NCBI GenBank assembly: GCA_030527105.1
Contig: JAUNBK010000012.1
Location: 1 to 51,196, forward strand
Direction: 5' to 3'
Length of the DNA stretch: 51,196 bases
Origin: Planctomycetia bacterium
GTDB lineage: Bacteria; Planctomycetota; Planctomycetia; Pirellulales; Thermoguttaceae
Under the pieces are notes generated by a model. It worked only from the letters and a program-made list of their open reading frames with translations, made no database searches and had not been told where the DNA came from. Shown here piece after piece: positions 17,381 through 25,083 of this stretch. How positions within the stretch are numbered: position 1 is the first letter of the stretch; each line of letters begins with the position of its first letter. The position numbers were made by a program, and so were the translations under genes.

Positions 17381-17471
17381 TTTCTGCTTTGAGAGAATGC
17401 GGAAATTTCGCGAATTTTTTTGTTTTTGCGTTTAAATTAATCTTGCCAGATTCGAACCCAGGAGCGGAAAA

Positions 17472-20192
17472 ATGTCGAAAAACAAGAAAACACGCGCCAA
17501 GCGCATGGGAGTCAAGTCGGTTTTTGCGCACGGCGAAAAGGGTCGGCTTGCGATCACTTCCTTCGGGAAAGGAAATCGAGCGGAGTTGGTCGTCGACACC
17601 GACTCGAGAGGAAAGAGTTTGTGCCTCCCACATCGGGTGCCCGGCAGCGTCACGATTGATCGCATCGACGAGGAGATCGGTCTGTCGCGCAGCACGTTGG
17701 AGGCTCTCGTGAACAACCCCGCTGAACGAGATTCGGACGATTATCTCGGTCTGAAGGGTGAGTTGGAGGAGATGTTTTTTGGAGAAAAGTTTCCGCGCGA
17801 CACGGTGCGAATTCAGATCATCCACAATATCCTCGATATCTTGAAGATTCTTGGTCTATATGTAGGCGATATCGTCTATTGTATCAACAATCTCCAGGAT
17901 GTGCCGATTCCGGACGACCAAATAGGGAAATCGCTTTGCAACGAGAAAAAGGTGGAGGATATACTCCGCTGCATGGAGCCATTCTTGGGCTATTTTGGGG
18001 AAGCATTTCGTGCTCGTCCTCAAATGAAAGTGAAGAAACCGGCTGCCGCTGGCAAGCAAATGAGGGATGAACGTTTTTCGCACAACAAGAATGCGATTTA
18101 TATCCTCAGCACGATTCGCCACAACACAGCACATTTCAAAAAGAGTTTTTTCTTTTTTCAGAAAGATTTGAATAAAAAATTCACCGGCGCCTCGGGATCT
18201 TGGAAAATCGTTGAGGAAAACTACAAAAACCTCATAGACAGGATTAACTCGAAATTTGTCTCAAATTCTTCGATCAATTTGAGAATTCTTTTCGAGTTAT
18301 TGTCGGCTGAGAGCCTCGCGGAGCAGACGGCAATCGCGGAGGAGTATTATTGCTTCAGCATCCTGAAAAAAGGGAAGAATCTCGGCATCGGCATGAAAAA
18401 ATTGCGTGAGTATATCATCGAATTATGCTGTCCTGAAATAAAAAACAAAGTGTATGACTCGTATCGTTCCAAACTTTATACGATTCTCGATTATCTTCTG
18501 TACCGCACGATTTGCGATTCCGACGAGCTGGTCTTGATGGTAGAGGAACTGCGCGAAACGGCTGACGAGGACGCGAAGGAGCGTCTCTATCGCAATAATG
18601 CGGTTGTTTTTTGGGAAAAAATCGAGCAATATGTTCATCCTTTCCTCGAAAAATTTAAGGATGGTTTTCCTGTTTTTTCTTCCGACAAATATCCTGCGTC
18701 GCTTATCGACAAGGTTGCATTGAAAGCGGATGGCGTGCCCTTTGTTCAACTCCTCGCGTTTTTGTGCGACTTTTGGGAGGGAAAAGAGATCAACGAGATT
18801 CTTTCGGCATACATCCATAAATTTGAAAATATCCAAGCCTTTATCGATACGCTGGAGAATTTGGGCGAGAGGCTGGAATTCAAAGCGTGCCCCATTTTTA
18901 ACGAGCCAAGAATTGCGGAGCGAGTGGCTGCCGAGCTGCGGATTTTGGCGAGCATTGGCAAGATGAAGCCCGACTTGAGCAGTGTGAAACGACCTTTATA
19001 CAAAGCGGCGATCGCTTTCCTCGGTGTCAATGAGAGTCACGAGTGCCTCACGGACGAATGGTTGGCGGAGAATCTCCTCTTGGACGGAGAGGCTCCTCGT
19101 GAGAAGAAGGAATCCACCAATCCGTTCCGGAATTTTATCGTCAACAATGTGATTAAATCGCGTCGTTTTATGTATCTTGTACGATACACAAAACCACAAA
19201 CCGTCCATGCGCTTATGGGGAATCGTGAAATTGTCCGCTACGTTTTGACTCGGCTTCCTGAGAAGCAGGTCGACACGTACTACGAAAACATTGAAGAACC
19301 GAACGAAAACGACGCACTTGAGGACAAAATTCGCGCCCTGACGGCAGCCCTAACGAATTTTTCATTTGAGAATCTGAGGCGTCAAAAAGAGAGAATCGTA
19401 GAAAACAGCTTGTTAGGAGCGTCTGAAAAAATTCTTGAGATTGAACAGCTTAAGGCACTCACGGGACTTTATCTCACTGTGGCGTACGTCGCTGTGAAAA
19501 ATCTCATTAAGACGAACGCGCGATACTACATCGCATTCTCCGCTTTTGAAAGGGATTATGAACTCTTTTTGCAGAAAGATAAAAGTACGATTGAAGATTT
19601 GCGCATTTTGCTCCCATTTCTCGACAAAAAGGGGAAGAATACATGGAACGAATGCCTAGCTCTCACCCGATATTTTTTGAAGAAAGAGGAGGAGAACGAT
19701 TATCATCCAGAGCCGGGGAAGCCGTTTGATAAGGAGGCGTGTCGGAAGCACCTCGATTCGATCAAGCGTCACTTCAGCAAAAAATGGCGTGAAATCTTTC
19801 AAACGGCAATTAATGACGCCCTCCAAATAAGCGACACAGGCTACCTTCCGATCGTCGTGCGAAATCATGCGGCGCACCTGAACGTTCTGTCGGCGCAGGC
19901 GCTCAAGTATGTTAGTGAATTCCGCGCAAAGCGACCGGGAATGCAGTCCTATTTCGAGCTTTATCACTTCCTGTTGCAAAAGCTGATGTGCGAGAATCCG
20001 TCGTTAAATATTTTGCCTGAACATCAAAAATACCTCAACGCCGGCGTTCCGTGTTTGGACCTCATCAAGATCGCGTACGTTTCACTTGGGTACAATCTCC
20101 CGCGATTCAAAAACCTGACGATTGAAGCGCTGTTCGATGAGGACAGCGAGAGCGGCAAGGAGCGTATCGAAAGGAGGAAGTCGAAACGATGA
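17472..20192 (+). CDS. cas13d: Cas13d, RNA-guided RNase, type VI-D effector
   Basis: The 906-residue protein matches Eubacterium siraeum Cas13d, recalled from knowledge, along its length: GVKSVFAHGEKG...TSFGKGN near the N-terminus, MFFGEKF...IQIIHNILDILKILGLY before HEPN1, FRNFIVNNVIKSRRFMYLVRY in the middle, LYLTVAYVAVKNLIKTNARYYIAF before HEPN2, and GYNLPRFKNLTIEALFD near the C-terminus. The two HEPN active sites are R216-HNTA-H221 and R797-NHAA-H802, spaced as in known Cas13d. It is slightly shorter than the usual 920-970 residues. It would process pre-crRNA and, when its crRNA pairs with target RNA, cut target and bystander RNA. AGGAG lies 7 nt before the ATG. Its stop overlaps the cas1 start. 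No accessory WYL gene is present. Confidence 0.98.
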   Translation: MSKNKKTRAKRMGVKSVFAHGEKGRLAITSFGKGNRAELVVDTDSRGKSLCLPHRVPGSVTIDRIDEEIGLSRSTLEALVNNPAERDSDDYLGLKGELEEMFFGEKFPRDTVRIQIIHNILDILKILGLYVGDIVYCINNLQDVPIPDDQIGKSLCNEKKVEDILRCMEPFLGYFGEAFRARPQMKVKKPAAAGKQMRDERFSHNKNAIYILSTIRHNTAHFKKSFFFFQKDLNKKFTGASGSWKIVEENYKNLIDRINSKFVSNSSINLRILFELLSAESLAEQTAIAEEYYCFSILKKGKNLGIGMKKLREYIIELCCPEIKNKVYDSYRSKLYTILDYLLYRTICDSDELVLMVEELRETADEDAKERLYRNNAVVFWEKIEQYVHPFLEKFKDGFPVFSSDKYPASLIDKVALKADGVPFVQLLAFLCDFWEGKEINEILSAYIHKFENIQAFIDTLENLGERLEFKACPIFNEPRIAERVAAELRILASIGKMKPDLSSVKRPLYKAAIAFLGVNESHECLTDEWLAENLLLDGEAPREKKESTNPFRNFIVNNVIKSRRFMYLVRYTKPQTVHALMGNREIVRYVLTRLPEKQVDTYYENIEEPNENDALEDKIRALTAALTNFSFENLRRQKERIVENSLLGASEKILEIEQLKALTGLYLTVAYVAVKNLIKTNARYYIAFSAFERDYELFLQKDKSTIEDLRILLPFLDKKGKNTWNECLALTRYFLKKEEENDYHPEPGKPFDKEACRKHLDSIKRHFSKKWREIFQTAINDALQISDTGYLPIVVRNHAAHLNVLSAQALKYVSEFRAKRPGMQSYFELYHFLLQKLMCENPSLNILPEHQKYLNAGVPCLDLIKIAYVSLGYNLPRFKNLTIEALFDEDSESGKERIERRKSKR

Positions 20193-21088
20193 CCTCGCCT
20201 GCTTGGCGCGTCGTCGTGGTTGGAGAAGGGAGCCATTTATCCTACGGGTGTGGTCAGATGATCGTTCGGACGCAGGAAAAGGGGGAGGAAACGATTCCAC
20301 TTTTTGACGTTCGAACGATTTTGGTTTCCTCGTCTCGCAGCAGTTTGACGACCCAATTGATTCTCGAGCTTCACGAAAGGCAAATCCGTTTGATCTTTTG
20401 CGATTCCAAACGGTCGCCATATGGTGAAATTGTAGGATATTACGACCACCATGCTGTACCTCGCTGTTTGAAGGAGCAGATTTCATGGTCGGAGCAACAT
20501 TGTAGGGAAATTTGGAGGCAAATTGTTTTTTTAAAATTGAGGATGCAGGAAAATTTGCTCCGCCATTTGGGTTTAGCATATGACGACACCAAGTGGCAAA
20601 GTTATCAAAAGACGTTGGAAGCTGGCGATCGTTCCAATCGCGAGGGGCAGGCAGCGAGGCTTTACTTTAATGCGCTTTTTGGGAAGAAGTTTCATCGGCG
20701 TAAGGCGTCGCCTATCAATGCTGCGCTCAATTATGGGTATGCGATTCTCTGTTCGACCGTGACGCGCGCCCTGGCGATTCATGGATATCACCCCAGTCTT
20801 GGGATTGCGCATTGTGGCGCGACGAACCCGTATAATTTGTCGTACGATTTGATGGAACCATTTCGTCCGTGTGTTGACGAGATGGTTTGGAAACGTCAAG
20901 GTGAGGAATTGAGTTGCGATTTTAAGAAGGAACTGATAGGAGTAACGCATCGGAAGGTGCTTTATACGAGGAAAAGAATGACTTTGGATTCTGCCGTGGA
21001 TCAATTTGTTCTTGACATGACGAAAGCGTTGAAGAAGGGGACTCACTTCAAGGGCGAATTGGATTTTGACGTATGCGAGAAACCGTAG
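20189..21088 (+). CDS. cas1: Cas1 integrase, type II-A-like
   Basis: At 299 residues, Cas1 is normal in length and resembles type II-A Cas1 proteins in order and motifs: WRVVVVGEGSHLSYG at the N-terminus, RQIRLIFCDSKRSPYGEI, then DRSNREGQAARLYFNALFG with catalytic E152, GIAHCGATNPYNLSYDLMEPFRP with H208 and E223, and a C-terminal helix. These three residues bind the metal for spacer integration. With Cas2 it would insert new spacers at the leader end of both arrays. Translation is coupled: its ATG overlaps the cas13d TGA, and its end overlaps cas2 by 16 nt. The type II-like lineage beside a type VI effector implies the adaptation module was recruited separately, as reported for some Cas13d loci. 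Confidence 0.97.
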   Translation: MTSPAWRVVVVGEGSHLSYGCGQMIVRTQEKGEETIPLFDVRTILVSSSRSSLTTQLILELHERQIRLIFCDSKRSPYGEIVGYYDHHAVPRCLKEQISWSEQHCREIWRQIVFLKLRMQENLLRHLGLAYDDTKWQSYQKTLEAGDRSNREGQAARLYFNALFGKKFHRRKASPINAALNYGYAILCSTVTRALAIHGYHPSLGIAHCGATNPYNLSYDLMEPFRPCVDEMVWKRQGEELSCDFKKELIGVTHRKVLYTRKRMTLDSAVDQFVLDMTKALKKGTHFKGELDFDVCEKP

Positions 21089-21396
21089 CACTCGTGTTGT
21101 TTGATATTCCGACTGGCGACCGAGCCATGCGCCGGCAGTACACCCATTTTCTCAGTGGTTTGAAGCGGTTGGGGTATTTAATGCTTCAAGAATCTGTATA
21201 TTACAAGTTGCTCACGAACGTATCCACATTTTCGACCGAGCAGCGTGCAGTCCAGCGCATTGCGCCGACGGAGGGAACCGTGCAGTTTTTGCCGATACCA
21301 CTTGGCACGTTCAAGAAAATGACAGCGTTAACGGGTCGGGAATTCGACATGGAACGCCTCACCGCTCCCATTATCGAAGTGGGTGGTGAAGAATGA
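21073..21396 (+). CDS. cas2: Cas2, type II-A-like
   Basis: The 107-residue protein begins MRETVALVLFDIPTGDRAMR, with the conserved Asp (D11) at the end of the first strand of the ferredoxin-like fold. The rest (QYTHFLSGLKRLGYLMLQESVYYKLL, then VQFLPIPLGTFKKM) fits Cas2 of type II-A systems, which forms the central dimer of the Cas1-Cas2 integration complex. The start codon lies inside cas1. Array 2 begins 56 nt after the stop, and the intervening DNA is the array leader. Confidence 0.96.
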   Translation: MRETVALVLFDIPTGDRAMRRQYTHFLSGLKRLGYLMLQESVYYKLLTNVSTFSTEQRAVQRIAPTEGTVQFLPIPLGTFKKMTALTGREFDMERLTAPIIEVGGEE

Positions 21397-21452
21397 AGTA
21401 AAAAATTCCCCACCCCCCGTTGCACTTTTTTTTCTTTCTGCTAGAATTAGAG
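21397..21452 (+). promoter_or_regulatory. Leader and promoter of CRISPR array 2
   Basis: C-rich stretch, then TTGCAC (21420-21425), 16 nt, TAGAAT (21442-21447), and 5 nt to the first repeat. It is about 85% identical to the leader of array 1 over roughly 50 nt, so one leader was copied to the other side of the operon. Confidence 0.8.
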
Positions 21453-22229
21453 GTACAACAGCCCTACAGATTCGTAGGGTTCTGAGACAATGTGGAGGCC
21501 ATTGGTTTTTACTTTTATTGTACAACAGCCCTACAGATTCGTAGGGTTCTGAGACGGCGTGCGCGTATGACAATACGTGTGCTCAGTGTACAACAGCCCT
21601 ACAGATTCGTAGGGTTCTGAGACTGAGGCACTGCGTCTTAATTGACGCAAAAGAGTACAACAGCCCTACAGATTCGTAGGGTTCTGAGACTCAAACGGAA
21701 TATTATTCTCCAAAGCATACTCCGTACAACAGCCCTACAGATTCGTAGGGTTCTGAGACACCGCCCGCCAACGCGAACGGCTTGGATTTGTGTACAACAG
21801 CCCTACAGATTCGTAGGGTTCTGAGACGTCGAAACTTCCGGCAATGGAATTCTGTTCGGTACAACAGCCCTACAGATTCGTAGGGTTCTGAGACTTCATC
21901 TGGCGATAAATCCGTTCTTTTAACCGTACAACAGCCCTACAGATTCGTAGGGTTCTGAGACGGAAGTATGAATCCCCTTGTTGCGCAGGACGGTACAACA
22001 GCCCTACAGATTCGTAGGGTTCTGAGACTATTTGCAACTGGTCGGATACAGGTAGATTAGTACAATAGCCCTACAGATTCGTAGGGTTCTGAGACTCAGG
22101 ACGTTGCTGTTCATAATCTCGTGTACGTACAATAGCCCTACAGATTCGTAGGGTTCTGAGACTTCCAAATATGTCATCTTAAATCTCCTTTCCGTACAAC
22201 AGCCCTACAGATTCGTGGGGTTCTGAGAC
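21453..22229 (+). CRISPR. Type VI-D CRISPR array 2 (transcribed on the plus strand)
   Basis: Twelve 36-nt repeats begin at 21453, 21520, 21588, 21655, 21724, 21792, 21859, 21926, 21993, 22060, 22127 and 22194. The 11 spacers are 31-33 nt. Repeats 1-9 start GTACAACAG; repeats 10 and 11 have CAATAG, identical to array 1; repeat 12 has CAACAG and a mutated stem (GTGGGG). The accumulation of changes at the right end shows that new spacers enter at the left, next to the leader. The hairpin CCCTACAGATTCGTAGGG is on the crRNA strand. The spacer at 22163-22193, read in reverse, contains AAAGGAG, 7 nt, ATG, so its crRNA would be antisense to a translation start. Confidence 0.98.
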
Positions 22230-22259
22230 TATTGGATATTGTTAAATCCAAGGTCATAT

Positions 22260-22425
22260 GTTTGCCCACTTCCACAGCTTCCTGGATTTCTGAGACCGTA
22301 CAATTTCCGTTGCAATCGGACTCTCGAGAAACAAGAATGCACGGCATGGTTGAATGGGCGGCTTTCTGTACTGGCGTTCTGGGACTGTGGCTAAAAAAGT
22401 GCAAAGATTCGTGGGGTGCTGAGAC
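22260..22425 (+). repeat. Degenerate repeats beyond the old end of array 2
   Basis: 22260-22296 keeps the repeat end TTTCTGAGAC and an eroded stem after a 30-nt spacer-like gap. At 22405-22425 AGATTCGTGGGGTGCTGAGAC matches repeat 12 in 20 of 21 positions. The DNA between is too eroded to assign. These are decayed remains of a longer array. Confidence 0.7.
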
Positions 22426-22543
22426 GATACTCTATTGTATTTGTATCGAGTGCTTCCGTCGCGCGACGCGGTGCGGGGCGTTCGGTGGAGGTTTGGGGCT
22501 GTTGGTCCTTTGGTAATTTGATGAAAGGTTTGCTATGATATCA

Positions 22544-22653
22544 TTTATAAAACTTCGCGTTGAAATTTCCCGTTCCGTCCGCCGTTGGAGCTTGCGCACC
22601 ACGGCTCGCAAAACGTCGCGCAAAACGGGAATTTTAAACGACGATGAGTATAG
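22544..22653 (+). repeat. Dispersed ~105-nt palindromic intergenic repeat, copy 3
   Basis: Same family as copies 1 and 2, with GTTGAAATTTCCCGTTCCG at the left and CAAAACGGGAATTTTAAACG at the right. It ends only a few bases before the start codon of the FAD oxidoreductase, so it lies in or forms that gene's 5' region. Confidence 0.85.
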
Positions 22654-22654
22654 A

Positions 22655-24343
22655 ATGCGCAACAGTGGGAAATTTTTGACCCGCGCGCTTGTGGTTTTAC
22701 TCGCCTTCGTTTTGGGGATGGGGGAATCATTTGGCGGGGAAGGTGGGGAAGATCGAAGCGAATTCGATATCGTGATTTATGGTGGGACGAGCGCTGCCGT
22801 CACTTCTGCCGTTCAGGCGAAAAAAATGGGGAAGTCCGTTGCGATCGTCTCGCCGGATAGGCACCTGGGCGGACTCTCGAGCGGGGGGTTGGGGTTCACG
22901 GATTCCGGCAACACGACCTCCGTCGGGGGGCTTGCGAGGGAGTTCTATCGCAAAATCTATCAAAAATACCAAGACCCGCGCGCGTGGCGCTGGCAGAAGA
23001 TTGAGCAATATTCCAACGTGGGGCAGGGTACGAAGGCAATGCGCCACGACGATAAAACAATGTGGATTTTCGAGCCGCACGTTGCGGAGGAAGTCTTTGA
23101 CGAGTGGGTGAGCGAATATCAAATCCCCGTCTTTCGCGGTGAGCTTCTCGATCGTGAGTCGGGCGTCTCGATGAAGGATGGCAAAATCGTCTCGATTCGC
23201 ACTTTGTCCGCGAAGGTCTTTGTCGCGAAAGTCTTCATTGATGCCACGTATGAGGGCGATTTAATGGCTGCCGCGAACGTCTCTTACCACGTCGGGAGGG
23301 AATCGAACGATACGTATGGCGAAACGTGGAATGGAAATCAAGTCGGCATACTCCACCATGGGCATTGGTTCAAAAAGAATATCAGCCCCTACCGTATCGA
23401 GGGGGACGCGACGAGCGGGCTGTGCAAATTCGTCGACGATTCCGCACCGGGCACGCGTGGCGAGGGAGATTCGAGAATCCAGGCGTATTGCTTTCGGCTC
23501 TGCATGACCAAAAATCCTGAGAATCGAATTCCATTCTCGCGACCCGAAAATTATGACCCGAAAGATTACGAGCTTCTGCGACGCGTGCTCGCCTCGGGTT
23601 GGAGAGAAACGTTCAATAAGTTTGATCCGATTCCGAATCTGAAGACGGACACGAACAATCATGGTCCCTTCAGTTCCGACTTTATCGGGATGAATTACGA
23701 GTATCCCGAGGCGAGTTATGCGAGGCGTGCCGAGATTATTCAGGCGCATAAGGATTATCAAATGGGATTGTTTTATTTCTTGGCGAACGACCCCGGGGTG
23801 CCTGAAGATGTGCGTCGCGCCATGAGCAAGTGGGGTTTGGCGAAGGACGAGTTCCCAGAGACGAATGGCTGGCCGCACCAGATTTACGTTCGCGAGGCGC
23901 GCAGAATGAAGGGTGTCTATGTTGTCACGGAACACGATTGCTTCGGGAAAAAACCGACTCCGGCGCAAGGCAAGCCGATCGGTGCCGTCGGGATGGGGTC
24001 GTATACGCTCGATTCTCACAACGTGCGTCGATACGTGAAAGAGGACGGATTCGTGCAGAACGAAGGAGACATTGGCGTCCACCCGAAGCGTCCCTATCGT
24101 ATCGATTATGGAGCGTTAATTCCGCAGCGAGACGAGTGCAGGAATCTTCTCGTGCCCGTCTGCGTGAGTAGTTCGCACATTGCGTTTGGTTCGATACGGA
24201 TGGAGCCTGTTTTCATGATTCTGGGGCAGAGTGCCGCGACCGCCGCCGCGCTTGCGATCGATGCCGAGGGGGATGTTCAAGACGTTTCGTATGAGAAACT
24301 TTCCGAGCGTTTGAAGAGCGACGGACAGATTTTGGAATTGTGA
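22655..24343 (+). CDS. Secreted FAD-dependent oxidoreductase
   Basis: The 562-residue protein starts at 22655, which yields a signal peptide (FLTRALVVLLAFVLGMGESFGG); the open frame upstream only reads through the dispersed repeat. Just after the signal is a Rossmann dinucleotide site, IVIYGGTSAAVTSAVQAKKMG, then VAIVSPDRHLGGLSSGGLGFTDSG, which is the FAD_oxidored (PF12831) pattern. An acidic residue later in the fold (KVFIDATYEGDLMAAA) would hold the cofactor ribose. Near the C-terminus, VGMGSYTLDSHNV and RMEPVFMILGQSAATAAALA complete the domain. Such secreted oxidoreductases are abundant in planctomycetes; the substrate, possibly a carbohydrate, is unknown. Its 3' end overlaps a small convergent reading frame. 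Confidence 0.9.
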   Translation: MRNSGKFLTRALVVLLAFVLGMGESFGGEGGEDRSEFDIVIYGGTSAAVTSAVQAKKMGKSVAIVSPDRHLGGLSSGGLGFTDSGNTTSVGGLAREFYRKIYQKYQDPRAWRWQKIEQYSNVGQGTKAMRHDDKTMWIFEPHVAEEVFDEWVSEYQIPVFRGELLDRESGVSMKDGKIVSIRTLSAKVFVAKVFIDATYEGDLMAAANVSYHVGRESNDTYGETWNGNQVGILHHGHWFKKNISPYRIEGDATSGLCKFVDDSAPGTRGEGDSRIQAYCFRLCMTKNPENRIPFSRPENYDPKDYELLRRVLASGWRETFNKFDPIPNLKTDTNNHGPFSSDFIGMNYEYPEASYARRAEIIQAHKDYQMGLFYFLANDPGVPEDVRRAMSKWGLAKDEFPETNGWPHQIYVREARRMKGVYVVTEHDCFGKKPTPAQGKPIGAVGMGSYTLDSHNVRRYVKEDGFVQNEGDIGVHPKRPYRIDYGALIPQRDECRNLLVPVCVSSSHIAFGSIRMEPVFMILGQSAATAAALAIDAEGDVQDVSYEKLSERLKSDGQILEL

Positions 24344-24552
24344 TGCGGACTTGTCTTCCTGCGACGCAAAAACAGAAAGAGCGTACCGAGACCGATGAGG
24401 AGAAACGTGCTTGGTTTCGAAACTCTCTCAACGCCATAATCGTGCGCGGCGTAGACCGTCAAAAGTGTCGTCTTATCGGCAAACACAGTGTCCACGATAA
24501 AGAGCAAGACAACAAATGCTGCCAACAGCCCAAAAAGAAAACGAATCCTCAT
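24277..24552 (-). CDS. Very short PEP-CTERM-like protein, possibly a remnant
   Basis: Starting at the ATG at 24552, the 91-residue product has a signal peptide (MRIRFLFGLLAAFVVLLFIVDTVFA), only about 18 residues of mature sequence, then a sorting-signal-like tail KPSTFLLIGLGTLFLFLRRRK. After RRRK the reading continues about 25 more residues into DNA antisense to the FAD oxidoreductase gene. This looks like the two ends of a PEP-CTERM protein without its middle, so it may be a deletion remnant or a genuine tiny anchored peptide. An upstream ATG (24591) is possible. Confidence 0.4.
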   Translation of the reverse strand: MRIRFLFGLLAAFVVLLFIVDTVFADKTTLLTVYAAHDYGVERVSKPSTFLLIGLGTLFLFLRRRKTSPHHNSKICPSLFKRSESFSYETS

Positions 24553-24591
24553 GACGTGAACGGGTTTTTCGTTTCCCGCACATCTCGCCAA

Positions 24592-24970
24592 CCTGTTGAT
24601 GGTTGCTAACGGAGCGATCCAAACAAAAGTTTTTTGAAGGAGAGTTTGAGAGGAAACAATTTTCCAAAAATGTTCCTCTCAAAGGGCGGGAGTGCATTGG
24701 ATTTTTTTGATGGCACCTGCTCCGAGAACTCAACTGGGAAAAATTGCTCCCCTTGCTTCCCCGAAATGGGTTTTTGGAAAACTGCTTCGTTCGACTCGGA
24801 CTCTGTGATAATCCCATCTGATTCTAATGCAACAACGCAATTGTCCGATTTGTTTTGCGCAATAATACAATTTAAGACGTTTTTCTCGTTCTGTGTGGTG
24901 GGTGACGGCAGATTGGAAACATTCTTTGTGTGATTTTTTGTGAAATTTCAGTTTTTCCTTCAAAAAATAC
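24592..24970. other. Intergenic region with no gene recognised
   Basis: I see no supported gene. Several short open frames overlap in all directions. It includes a 22-nt sequence TTTTGAAGGAGAGTTTGAG+AGG that recurs on the minus strand near 51110-51131. Confidence 0.5.
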
Positions 24971-24999
24971 TTGACTTTATCGGAAACTTGTGGTATACT
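24971..24999 (+). promoter_or_regulatory. Promoter of the second DUF1559 gene
   Basis: TTGACT (24971-24976), 17 nt, TATACT (24994-24999), followed by a leader of about 78 nt. Confidence 0.75.
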
Positions 25000-25083
25000 T
25001 TGAATCGTTGGGGAGCTTCGCGTGAATTCATGTTCGTCACGACACGTATCCCCAAGGAGATTGTTTCATAAAAAGGGGAAAAA

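Noticed and set aside
17472..21396. A type II (Cas9) system, suggested by Cas1 and Cas2
   Set aside because: The effector has two HEPN motifs and Cas13d sequence, with no RuvC or HNH motifs, no Csn2, and the repeat has the Cas13d stem-loop.
22297..22389. Further degenerate CRISPR repeats
   Set aside because: GTACAAT at 22298 and TTCTGGGAC at 22377 look repeat-like, but their spacing does not fit a repeat-spacer unit, so I do not count them.
24634..24933. Plus-strand open frame of 99 aa
   Set aside because: Starts at TTG, no family, no conservation visible.
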